From Sinomicrobium pectinilyticum (lineage in GTDB: Bacteria; Bacteroidota; Bacteroidia; Flavobacteriales; Flavobacteriaceae), in contig NZ_RJTM01000093.1 in the NCBI RefSeq assembly GCF_003725735.1, positions 1 through 64,000 of the forward strand: a stretch of DNA of 64,000 nucleotides, written 5' to 3'. Shown here in pieces: positions 26,526 through 34,676 of this stretch. The notes below the pieces were generated by a model, which searched no databases, was not told the origin of the DNA, and saw only the letters and a list, made by a program, of their open reading frames with translations. Position 1 is the stretch's first letter. Each line of letters starts with the position of its first letter. The position numbers and the translations under genes were made by a program.

Positions 26526-27821
26526 TTACTTGATTGCCGCTTCCCTTCCCTTCTTTTTATAGGGCCGGATAATAAGCCTTGCTTCCCGGTCAAAACGGAT
26601 GTAGTTGTATAACCAGTTTACAAATACGACCATTTTATTTTTAAAACCTATCAGTGCAAAGAGGTGCACAAATATCCATACGAACCAGGCAAAAACACCC
26701 TGGAATTTCCATCGCGGAAGATCCACAACCGCTTTATTCCTGCCCACGGTAGCCATGGAACCTTTATCGAAATAACGAAAAGGCTTCATGGGCTTGCCCA
26801 GTATGTATTTAACCAGGTTACTTCCCAGTAATTTTCCCTGCTGTATCGCAGGCTGGGCCATCATGGGATGTCCCTGCGGATATTTCTCGGTAGGCATATA
26901 AGCCACATCTCCGATAGCAAAAACATCTTCATATCCCTGTACCTGGCTGAATTCGTTCACCATTATACGATTGCCCCGGGCAATTAATTCCTTTCCGTCC
27001 ACACCTTTCAGTGTTGCCCCCTCCACACCTGCAGTCCATATCAGGGTTTCCGTTTCAAAGGACAGCCCGGTATTGGTAGCTACCGTATAGCCATCATAGT
27101 CCGTAACAAAGGCACTTTTCCAAATATTAACCCCAAGTTTTTCCAGAAATTCTTCGGCTTTTTTGGAAGCTTTCGGGCTCATGGCGTCCAGGACCCGGTC
27201 CGTTCCCTGGATAAGGTTTATTTGCATCTGTCGTATATCCAGGTCTGGATAATCTTTAGGCAGAATTCCTTTCTTGATCTCTGCCAGCGCACCGGCCAGT
27301 TCTACACCGGTAGGGCCTGCCCCTACTATGACAAAGTTCATCAGGGCATTTCGCTTGTCAAGGTTGTTGGTAAGCAGCGCCTGCTCAAAATTTTCGAGAA
27401 TAAGGCTGCGAAGGTTCAATGACTGTGGGATGGTCTTCATGGCCATTCCGTTTTCCTTTATATTGTTATTCCCAAAATAATTGGTCCTGGAACCCGTGGC
27501 AATAACCAGGTAATCATACGTTATAACGCCTATATCCGTTCGGATGGTTTTCTTCTCCGGCTCTATACACTCTACATGGGCCAGCCTGAAATAAGAATTC
27601 GGGTAATTTTTCAACACTTTCCGGATGGGATAAGCTATGGAATCGGGCTCAAGGCCTCCGGTAGTTACCTGGTACAACAACGGCTGAAATGTGTGGTAAT
27701 TGTGTTTATCAAGCATGACCACCTGGACGTCCTGTTTTCCTAAGCGCTTTGCCAATTCAAGGCCGGCAAAACCTCCGCCTATGATTACTATCCTGGGAGA
27801 ACTGGTCTTTGGAATATTCAT
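26526..27821 (-). CDS. ndh: NDH-2-like NAD(P)/FAD-dependent oxidoreductase
   Basis: A type II NADH:quinone dehydrogenase-like flavoprotein, 431 residues from ATG at 27821 (a TTG-initiated extension is ignored). The FAD-binding motif is VIIGGGFAGLELAKRL, the second nucleotide site IVGAGPTGVELAGALAE, and FAIGDVAYMP is the second FAD contact. It passes electrons from NADH to menaquinone at the inner membrane face without pumping protons. The C-terminal region (about 355-410, hydrophobic and aromatic) probably anchors it. Confidence 0.88.
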   Translation of the reverse strand: MNIPKTSSPRIVIIGGGFAGLELAKRLGKQDVQVVMLDKHNYHTFQPLLYQVTTGGLEPDSIAYPIRKVLKNYPNSYFRLAHVECIEPEKKTIRTDIGVITYDYLVIATGSRTNYFGNNNIKENGMAMKTIPQSLNLRSLILENFEQALLTNNLDKRNALMNFVIVGAGPTGVELAGALAEIKKGILPKDYPDLDIRQMQINLIQGTDRVLDAMSPKASKKAEEFLEKLGVNIWKSAFVTDYDGYTVATNTGLSFETETLIWTAGVEGATLKGVDGKELIARGNRIMVNEFSQVQGYEDVFAIGDVAYMPTEKYPQGHPMMAQPAIQQGKLLGSNLVKYILGKPMKPFRYFDKGSMATVGRNKAVVDLPRWKFQGVFAWFVWIFVHLFALIGFKNKMVVFVNWLYNYIRFDREARLIIRPYKKKGREAAIK

Positions 27822-28172
27822 TATGAAGAATTGAGATTTATAATACAAAGGTAAGTGTTATCTATCTTTTTACTATTGAAGAGAGCTGATTTATTCCGTC
27901 AAAAAGATTACAGAATCAACATATTTTTAAAAATGCGTGATACCTCTCTTGAGAATGCTGTTTTTCATATTAAATTCACATCAAAGATCACCTCTGAAAA
28001 AATACCGGGCACCACTATATTAATATTTCTGCAAAAGAGGCGGTAATTCCAAACATATTGTCTTTATATCGATAGCAAGAGGGCCTGTGCCGGCCGTTAG
28101 TTATATCTCCCCAATTCCGGTCGCCTGTGATTACTGTATTCCCCCGGTATGCGGAATTCATATTATTCCTTC
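27822..28172. other. Intergenic region between ndh and the ECF sigma gene
   Basis: About 350 AT-rich bases between divergent genes. A 63-codon open frame at 27855-28046 has no family likeness and no promoter. I see no RNA gene or repeat here. Confidence 0.5.
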
Positions 28173-28180
28173 TATTTTTG
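28173..28180 (+). promoter_or_regulatory. Promoter -7 box of the second ECF operon
   Basis: TATTTTTG matches TAnnTTTG. It runs directly into GTAACA, which resembles the -35 element used by many ECF sigma factors, so the gene may have both a housekeeping and an autoregulated promoter. Confidence 0.45.
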
Positions 28181-28227
28181 TAACAATCTTTATAAATGTA
28201 CTACTAATCATAAAACAATTTTAATTA

Positions 28228-28722
28228 GTGGACAAAGAACTGGAACATAGTTTCGTTACTGAGCTGGAAAGAAACCAAAATATAGTACACAAGGTATGCA
28301 GGTTATATACCTCCATGCCGGATGAACACAATGATTTGTTCCAGGAAATAACCATACAACTCTGGAAAGCCTATCCCAAATTCAGAGGAGAAGCAAAATT
28401 CAGCACCTGGATGTACCGGGTTGCCCTGAACACTGCTATTACCCTGTATCGGAAATCAAAGAGAAAAGTGCCTACACAAAGTTATGAGAACATACTCATT
28501 AACCTTAAGGCAAGCGAATATAATGATGACGAGGAACAACAACTAAAATTAATGTACGATGCTATAAAACAATTGAGTGATGTGGAAAAAGCCTTGATAT
28601 TTCTATACCTGGAGGATAAAAATTACAAGGAAATATCCGAGACCCTCGGTATAACGGAAATAAATGCCAGGGTAAAAATGAACCGGATAAAGTCGAAGTT
28701 ACGAACTATTTTGAACCCGTAG
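28228..28722 (+). CDS. ECF RNA polymerase sigma factor
   Basis: A 164-residue ECF sigma factor. Region 2 contains DLFQEITIQLWKAYPKFRGE and FSTWMYRVALNTAI. Region 4 contains KNYKEISETLGITEINARVK. The start is GTG at 28228, since a stop lies two codons upstream and no ATG is available. The next gene follows after 2 bases and encodes a membrane protein without a FecR domain, so this is a different class from the island sigma factor. Confidence 0.9.
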   Translation: MDKELEHSFVTELERNQNIVHKVCRLYTSMPDEHNDLFQEITIQLWKAYPKFRGEAKFSTWMYRVALNTAITLYRKSKRKVPTQSYENILINLKASEYNDDEEQQLKLMYDAIKQLSDVEKALIFLYLEDKNYKEISETLGITEINARVKMNRIKSKLRTILNP

Positions 28723-28724
28723 TT

Positions 28725-29336
28725 ATGGATGAGTTAGAGCTGTTAAAAAAGGATTGGAAAAAGAAAGAGGCCTCATTCCCGAAGTTATCTTATGAAGATA
28801 TTTACAAAATGATCTGGAAAAGGTCCTCTTCGAATGTGAAATGGATATTCATCATAAGTATGCTGGAACTCTCGTTCGGGCTCATATTCCTGTTTTATAC
28901 CCCTTCCTATATGGAAGAGATGAATTATGTTTTCATAGATGTCCTGTTGTACATGACTTACCCGGTTATCATTTTCTTTGTATACCGGTTTTACATGAAT
29001 TACAAAAAAATATCCGCTACTTCTTCCGTAAAAGGACTCATGGACTCTATCCTGAAAGCGAGAAAGACAGTCAAGCATTACATTATTTTTAACCTTGCTG
29101 TCATTTCCGTAAGCTCTATAAGTACTTCCATCCTGGCTTATGTCAAAGGACATGGGGGATGGGATGTTTACAAACAGAATTCCCAGCTCAGCGACCATCT
29201 TATTCTGATCTTCTTTGTTATACTCGTCACTGTGCTTATCATAGGAATATGCCTTGGCATTTACCTGCTTCTTTACGGCTTTTTACTCCGGCGCCTTAAC
29301 CGGAACTACAGGGAACTCAGACAACTGGAAGTTTAA
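28725..29336 (+). CDS. Membrane protein, likely partner of the ECF sigma factor
   Basis: A 203-residue protein with a charged N-terminus (ELLKKDWKKKEASFPKLSY) of about 38 residues and four hydrophobic segments. It starts 2 bases after the sigma gene, so the two are coupled. Membrane proteins in this position commonly act as anti-sigma factors, holding sigma by the N-terminal segment. That function is inferred from position only; no named domain is recognised. Confidence 0.7.
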   Translation: MDELELLKKDWKKKEASFPKLSYEDIYKMIWKRSSSNVKWIFIISMLELSFGLIFLFYTPSYMEEMNYVFIDVLLYMTYPVIIFFVYRFYMNYKKISATSSVKGLMDSILKARKTVKHYIIFNLAVISVSSISTSILAYVKGHGGWDVYKQNSQLSDHLILIFFVILVTVLIIGICLGIYLLLYGFLLRRLNRNYRELRQLEV

Positions 29337-29424
29337 GGGGAATGGTCCCGAAAAAATAATGGCTATTGCTTACAGAACCAGTAGCTCCGCATTCAATAAT
29401 CCAATAATACATTATTCAGGAATA

Positions 29425-32190
29425 TTAATACGCCTTATCAGATTCCTTTTGCAGGGCAGGGCGTCCTTTTTCCATCCATTGCGGTATTTTTTCACCTTTC
29501 AGATAGTGGTCGAAAAACTGCATCATACGAATGGAAAGATCTTTGCGGTTACCCCAGCTACTCCCCTTTAGGTTATGGGGTTCTCCGTTATAGGTAAGCA
29601 TCCATACCGGTTTGTCCAGTCTCCGTAAAGCCACAAAAAACTCTATCCCCTGGTACCACGGCACAGCGCCATCATTATCATTATGCATCATCAGCAACGG
29701 CGTGTTTATCTTATCGGCATAAAACAGGGGGGAATTTTCCATGTAGAGATCCAGTTTGTCCCACAGCGTTCCGCCTATACGGCTTTGTGTATGCTCGTAC
29801 TGAAACATCCTGCTCATACCGGTCTGCCAGCGAATGCCTCCATAGGCGCTGGTCATGTTACTCACCGGGGCCCCTGCCATGGCAGCAGCAAACATATTGG
29901 TCCTGGTGATGAGGTAAGCAGTCTGGTACCCTCCCCAGCTTTGTCCCTGAAGGGCGATATGAGAAGCATCTATATAAGGATGGTCCGCTATAAGTTTTTC
30001 CACTCCGCTTACGATACAGTCATAGGCACTTTGCCCGGGATATCCTTCTTTATACACGATGTCCGGTACAAACACCAGGTAATCGTTACTGGTATAAAAG
30101 GTTTTGTTTATCGTGGACCTGCTGGGGGCCGGAATATAATGCCTGTGATATGTATCCGAGCTCAGTTCGTAAAAGTATACCACCATGGGATATTTTTTGC
30201 CGGGCTGCATGTTTTCGGGTTTGTACAGCAAGCCCTGCAGCGGCACATTGTCATAATTTTCCCATTCTACCAGCGAAACACTCCCCCATTTAAACTCTTT
30301 TTGCTGCGGATTGGCTTCGGTAAGCTTCTTCGGGGTATCTAACGTTGTTGTTGTTATCCAGGTATCGGGATAATCCGTAAAGCTTTGCCTTGTAAAAAAT
30401 ACTTTATCGGCATCTTTGGCTTTTCGGGGAGTTCCGAACATATAATCTCCTTCCAGGGCCTTACGGGGAGCTTTTTCTCGGTTTATATCGGCAAGGGCAT
30501 ACCCGGCTTTTTTTGTCACTTCTTCAAAAGAGGACAACCATACTTCTTTCCCGGTATTTATAAACTTTTCTTCCGGGTCCAGTTGCAGGTACCTGTATAC
30601 CGTTTTGTTCTCCCTGCCGTTTTTGGTAACTCTTACAGGCCTGCCTTTTCCCGCCGGGTCCAGCTTCCAGATATCATAACGATCGTATACGAAAACAGCT
30701 TTGTCGCCTTCGGACCAGCCTGCTACTCCATACGGGCGAGGCTCACTCGGGGTATCGTGCCTTTCGTCGTAAAAAGGAGTATCAATCCCCTGGGTAAGTG
30801 CTACGGTGGCGTTGTTCTCAAGGTTTACGGAATAATAAATGCTGTCCTTCCTGTTGTAATACACTGCATATTTCTGCGAAGGCCCAACCCACATGTGGCC
30901 CTGTTCTTTTACCAAAAGCTTTTTTGCTCCCGTTCGCAAATCTATCGTATAAAAGTCCCTGACCCATAATCCTGTCCAGGACAAAGCTCTCTGGTAAGAG
31001 TCTCCGTCTTCGGCCAGCACATATTTTCCGTCACCATGGTCCAGCACAGTGACATCGGCCAGCGTACTGTCGGACAATTGCATCGCCTTTCCGGAATCAA
31101 AATCGTATACCGCGAGATAATTTTTCTTTCTGTCTTTTGCCAGGTTTACTTTTTGTTGCGGTTGCAGCCGTTTATCCGTCCACGACCAGATATCCACGGA
31201 AGACCGCTCGTTATTAAGGAGGGTATCTTTCCGGTTCTCATCTTCCCGGAAAGCAGTCCCGAAAAACAGTCGTTTCCCGTTTTTCGAGAAAAATACATTT
31301 CCGTTTTGTGAGGGAACCCAGTTGGCCGGGATGTTACGGATATTTCCGGTTTCAATTGCGGAAATCTTTTTCTTGTTCCCCGTATAAAGGCTGTATGTCT
31401 TGATTTTGGTCGTGTCCGGCGAATACAGGAACCCTACTTTCTCTCCCACGGGCCCGAGGGTGATTTTCTCTACCGAGCCTTCCTTATGGAACAGGGTATC
31501 GGCCCTGCGGGCCTCCGCATCAAAATATACCACGGTTGCCCTGGTCACCGTACTGTCTTTTTCTTCTGTTCCCAATAATAATTTATTCTCCTTAAGGGCC
31601 CAGGCAAAGGATTTGACATGGTGAAATACCATACTGTCCTTTTTGAACGGGTTCCGAACAATCAGCAGCGTGTCTTTTTCTTTCTTTTTGGAAGTTGTAG
31701 CCGTATCGCCTTCTTTCCTGTCCGCGGATACCGCTATAGTTTTATAAGCCAGCCAGTCCCCTCCTTCCGCCGGGATGCTAAAACTCTTCACGTTCGGGTA
31801 TTTTCGTATTTCCCCGGTCTTTAAAATATAAACGCCAAGGGAATCTACCGGGAGTTTATATTTTTTCCACTTTGCGGTTTCTGCCTTTCTTCGAAGGGCT
31901 ATCGGCGGTTTTATACTGAAAGAGACGAATGAACTGTTGCTGCTGATATGGGCATCCGCCCCCCTGGTAATAGTATCGGATACACCGGTACCGGTATGGG
32001 TTATAACAAGGGCCCCGTCCCCGTTACCTGCGTTGTATTCATAGACGAGATAGTTCCCGTTATTGGACAATTGTTTTTTTTCAATAGATTTCCAATTGTC
32101 GAAATCGTCTGTAGAAAGAGATTTTTTCTGTGCAAAAAGTATTCCTGCCGAGAAGAGCAGGAACACAGAGACACGTAGTTTTCGCTTCAT
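29425..32190 (-). CDS. Secreted S9 family prolyl oligopeptidase-like peptidase
   Basis: A serine peptidase of 921 residues with a signal peptide (cleavage near LFAQ, residue 21). A long N-terminal beta-propeller region is followed by an alpha/beta-hydrolase domain from about residue 650. The catalytic triad is S751 in GQSWGGYQ, D840 in NDNDGAVPW and H872 in GEPHNLKG. It should cleave short peptides in the periplasm. It is longer than dipeptidyl peptidase IV types, and specificity cannot be told. Transcribed alone, with its own start near 32190. Confidence 0.9.
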   Translation of the reverse strand: MKRKLRVSVFLLFSAGILFAQKKSLSTDDFDNWKSIEKKQLSNNGNYLVYEYNAGNGDGALVITHTGTGVSDTITRGADAHISSNSSFVSFSIKPPIALRRKAETAKWKKYKLPVDSLGVYILKTGEIRKYPNVKSFSIPAEGGDWLAYKTIAVSADRKEGDTATTSKKKEKDTLLIVRNPFKKDSMVFHHVKSFAWALKENKLLLGTEEKDSTVTRATVVYFDAEARRADTLFHKEGSVEKITLGPVGEKVGFLYSPDTTKIKTYSLYTGNKKKISAIETGNIRNIPANWVPSQNGNVFFSKNGKRLFFGTAFREDENRKDTLLNNERSSVDIWSWTDKRLQPQQKVNLAKDRKKNYLAVYDFDSGKAMQLSDSTLADVTVLDHGDGKYVLAEDGDSYQRALSWTGLWVRDFYTIDLRTGAKKLLVKEQGHMWVGPSQKYAVYYNRKDSIYYSVNLENNATVALTQGIDTPFYDERHDTPSEPRPYGVAGWSEGDKAVFVYDRYDIWKLDPAGKGRPVRVTKNGRENKTVYRYLQLDPEEKFINTGKEVWLSSFEEVTKKAGYALADINREKAPRKALEGDYMFGTPRKAKDADKVFFTRQSFTDYPDTWITTTTLDTPKKLTEANPQQKEFKWGSVSLVEWENYDNVPLQGLLYKPENMQPGKKYPMVVYFYELSSDTYHRHYIPAPSRSTINKTFYTSNDYLVFVPDIVYKEGYPGQSAYDCIVSGVEKLIADHPYIDASHIALQGQSWGGYQTAYLITRTNMFAAAMAGAPVSNMTSAYGGIRWQTGMSRMFQYEHTQSRIGGTLWDKLDLYMENSPLFYADKINTPLLMMHNDNDGAVPWYQGIEFFVALRRLDKPVWMLTYNGEPHNLKGSSWGNRKDLSIRMMQFFDHYLKGEKIPQWMEKGRPALQKESDKAY

Positions 32191-32290
32191 GTTAGTTCGT
32201 GTTTAATTTTACGGAATTGAGTTAGTCAGCCAGACTTACGGCCATTATATTTCTTTTTCTTTTTTCAATTATTCCGTCCGCACACTATGC

Positions 32291-33106
32291 TTAATCCTCC
32301 TCTTTATAACTCCACCGGCGCTTTTGGTTCAGGGCCTCTTCTATTTCCAGTGCTTCTTCCGGTATCACTTTAAGGAAAGACGGATGCTGCTCAATGGCAT
32401 ATTCCAGTTGCTCCACAATTTGCTCCACACTATCATTTTCGTAGTCTATTTCCAGCGGTTCCTTTATAACCATAGACTGTAATATCCCTTTCTTTTTCAC
32501 CCATATGCCCTTTTTGTCAAAAGACCTTCGGAAACCATCTATAACCACGGGGATCACTATAGGTTTGTATTGTTTAATAATATGTGCTGTCCCTTTTCGT
32601 ATGGGTTTCCAGGGTTTTGTGGTTCCCTGGGGGAAGGTAATTACCCAACCGTCTTCCAGTGCTTTGCCTATATTTTCCGTATCCTGCGGATTTACACCGC
32701 GCTGTATTTCCTTCCCTTTCTCTCTCCATGTACGTTCTACGGTAATGGCCCCCGCATAGGCCATGATCCTGGCCAGGAGCCCGGCGCGCATGGTTTCCTT
32801 CGCAGCTACATAATAGATATTCAGCTTTGGCCTCCAGATATATCCTACATTTTTTATGGAATCCACCCTGTGGGTAAGGCTTGCGTTAAATACATGGAAC
32901 ATGGCTACGACATCGGCAAAATAGGTCTGGTGATTGGATACGAACAACACACCGGTACCCGGCAGTTCTTTAATGATCTCCGATCCTTCGATCTGGAGTT
33001 CATTAAATCCGCGGTACCTGCGATGCGTAAGCACACCGAATATCCTGATCAGCCATTTTTTCAGGAACAGAATATGTCCGAAAGGATTTTTTTTGAAGAA
33101 TCCCAT
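32291..33106 (-). CDS. Lysophospholipid acyltransferase family protein (PlsC-like)
   Basis: A 1-acyl-glycerol-3-phosphate acyltransferase-like protein of 271 residues with an N-terminal amphipathic or membrane segment. Motif I reads NHQTYFAD, with five residues between H59 and D65 rather than the usual four. Motif III reads FPQGTTKPW, with Q where most members have E. These changes suggest a distinct subgroup, not inactivation, since the surrounding fold is intact. Probable role: acylation of lysophospholipid or a related acceptor at the inner membrane. Confidence 0.8.
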   Translation of the reverse strand: MGFFKKNPFGHILFLKKWLIRIFGVLTHRRYRGFNELQIEGSEIIKELPGTGVLFVSNHQTYFADVVAMFHVFNASLTHRVDSIKNVGYIWRPKLNIYYVAAKETMRAGLLARIMAYAGAITVERTWREKGKEIQRGVNPQDTENIGKALEDGWVITFPQGTTKPWKPIRKGTAHIIKQYKPIVIPVVIDGFRRSFDKKGIWVKKKGILQSMVIKEPLEIDYENDSVEQIVEQLEYAIEQHPSFLKVIPEEALEIEEALNQKRRWSYKEED

Positions 33107-33201
33107 TTACAGGTCATTAGGTTTTAAAGGGCACGACAACAGCCGGGCCTACAAAAATATATAATTTATATCATTAGCTCTTCCCGGGGCAGTAGCTGCA
33201 C

Positions 33202-33843
33202 TTAAATAAGTGCCATGCCCAAAAGGTCCTTTACTTCACTCAACATGGCGGCAGTAGCACCCCAAACGGTATATCCATTAAAATTAAAATACGGTACATC
33301 CGCATTTGCGGAATACGAGGTTACAATGGTTTTCCGCGCTACCAGGTTATCATCCAGTACATTCTCCAGCGGCACCTCTATAAGTAACTCCACTTCTTCT
33401 TCCTGGGGCAGAAATGACGGGGTTTCTTCCGATATACCCAGAAAAGGATGTACCAGGAAATTACTCGGCGGCACATACAGTGTTGTCAGCGCCCGGACAA
33501 TCTTTATTTTTTCCGGCGGAATCCCCACCTCCTCCTGTGTTTCCCTGAGGGCCGTTATCCGGATATCGGCGTCTTCCCTCTCCATTTTCCCCCCGGGAAA
33601 ACCTACTTGGTTAGAATGTATGCCCTCGTATTTCTTGCGCAACAGCAGGACAATATTCGTTTTGTAACTGTTATCGGGATAAAACAGGGCCATAACTCCG
33701 GCTTTCCGGGGATTTTTCAGGGAAAGATCCACTTCACGTAATTCTTTTGCCGGAACGGAAGCCATTTTATACTGGGATTCCTGCCCCGGTAATGGCAGAT
33801 TTTTTATTTTTGGAACTAACTCTAAAAATTCATCAAAATTCAT
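33202..33843 (-). CDS. Nudix hydrolase, CoA pyrophosphatase type
   Basis: A 213-residue Nudix enzyme. NQVGFPGGKM is the signature of the CoA/acyl-CoA pyrophosphatase subgroup, followed by the catalytic helix ALRETQEEVGI. It should split CoA to 4'-phosphopantetheine and 3',5'-ADP. I start at ATG 33843 (MNFDEFLEL). The frame stays open further but would then overlap the next gene by 300 bases with sequence that has no family likeness. The start codon shares two bases with the divergent PPIase start. Confidence 0.85.
   Translation of the reverse strand: MNFDEFLELVPKIKNLPLPGQESQYKMASVPAKELREVDLSLKNPRKAGVMALFYPDNSYKTNIVLLLRKKYEGIHSNQVGFPGGKMEREDADIRITALRETQEEVGIPPEKIKIVRALTTLYVPPSNFLVHPFLGISEETPSFLPQEEEVELLIEVPLENVLDDNLVARKTIVTSYSANADVPYFNFNGYTVWGATAAMLSEVKDLLGMALI
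33805..33812 (+). promoter_or_regulatory. PPIase promoter -7 box inside the Nudix gene
   Basis: TATTTTTG lies 29 bases before the PPIase ATG, inside the first codons of the opposite-strand Nudix gene. No clear -33 TTG is seen. Confidence 0.4.
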
Positions 33844-34597
33844 GTTACGCAATACTCTGAGTCTTTTTACAATAATACTACTTATATTTTTAACCGGATG
33901 CCAAGAAAAAGCTAAAAAATCTGCCGGAGAACTCCCCCCGGCTACGGAACAAAATGAAGCGGACACTGTGGCAGACCGGGAGGCCGGGACGGACACTGTT
34001 CCCAAAAAAGACAGCATCCCCCGAAATATCAAAACGGAAGATACCATCGTTCTCAATGATGACAATGCCATCCCCTTCTTTTTTGAATACAACAAAAAAC
34101 ACAAGGAGAACAAAGTAAAAATATCAACAAAATACGGCGATATTATCATAGAACTTTTCCGGGAAACTCCCTATCACCGTTCCAATTTTATTTATCTGAC
34201 CAAAAAAGGATATTTTGACGGTACCTATTTTCACCGGGTGGTGAAAAATTTCATCATCCAGGGAGGGAATTCCGATAGCCGTATCACGGCGAGAAAGCGC
34301 ACGGATATAGGGAGGTACCTTCTCCCTCCCGATACGAGAAAAGGGTTCAAGCACCACCGTGGTGTGGTATCCATGCCCAGCAGTGACGAGGTGGACAACC
34401 CGCACAAACTGGCCTCACCTTTCGAGTTTTTCATTGTGGTACAAAGTCCCGGGGCGTATCACCTGGACGGAAATTACACCGCCTTCGGCCGGGTGATTCA
34501 GGGTATGGACGTAGTGGACAAGATATGCGACCTGCCCACGGACGACCGCGAATGGCCTTATGAAAGCGTAAGGATGAAGGTGGAAATTATAGAATAA
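33842..34597 (+). CDS. Lipoprotein peptidyl-prolyl isomerase (cyclophilin type)
   Basis: A 251-residue lipoprotein (C20 in IFLTGCQEK) with a low-complexity charged linker (about 25-65) and a cyclophilin-like domain from about residue 88: KISTKYGDIIIELF, YFDGTYFHRVVKNFIIQGG and a final DREWPYESVRMKVEI. It should catalyse proline isomerisation in folding envelope proteins. The domain has a long insertion around SDSRITARKRTDIG, as in many Bacteroidetes homologues. It is divergent from the Nudix gene, with start codons overlapping in one CATG. Confidence 0.87.
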   Translation: MLRNTLSLFTIILLIFLTGCQEKAKKSAGELPPATEQNEADTVADREAGTDTVPKKDSIPRNIKTEDTIVLNDDNAIPFFFEYNKKHKENKVKISTKYGDIIIELFRETPYHRSNFIYLTKKGYFDGTYFHRVVKNFIIQGGNSDSRITARKRTDIGRYLLPPDTRKGFKHHRGVVSMPSSDEVDNPHKLASPFEFFIVVQSPGAYHLDGNYTAFGRVIQGMDVVDKICDLPTDDREWPYESVRMKVEIIE

Positions 34598-34602
34598 AAG
34601 AA

Positions 34603-34653
34603 GAGCCCCACGGGCGTGGGGCTCAACCGGAAAAGAGGTCATAGGCCTCTTTT
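34603..34653. terminator. Two tandem hairpins between convergent genes
   Basis: GAGCCCCAC/GTGGGGCTC (34603-34624, loop GGGC) is followed by AAAAGAGG/CCTCTTTT (34631-34653). The second has A and T runs on both sides and can stop transcription from either direction, ending the PPIase gene and the xylose transporter operon. Confidence 0.8.
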
Positions 34654-34676
34654 ATAAATTATATAAGGTTAAATCA

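Noticed and set aside
33844-34149. N-terminal extension of the Nudix gene by 102 codons
   Set aside because: It would overlap the opposite-strand lipoprotein gene by 300 bases, and the extra residues do not resemble any Nudix protein.
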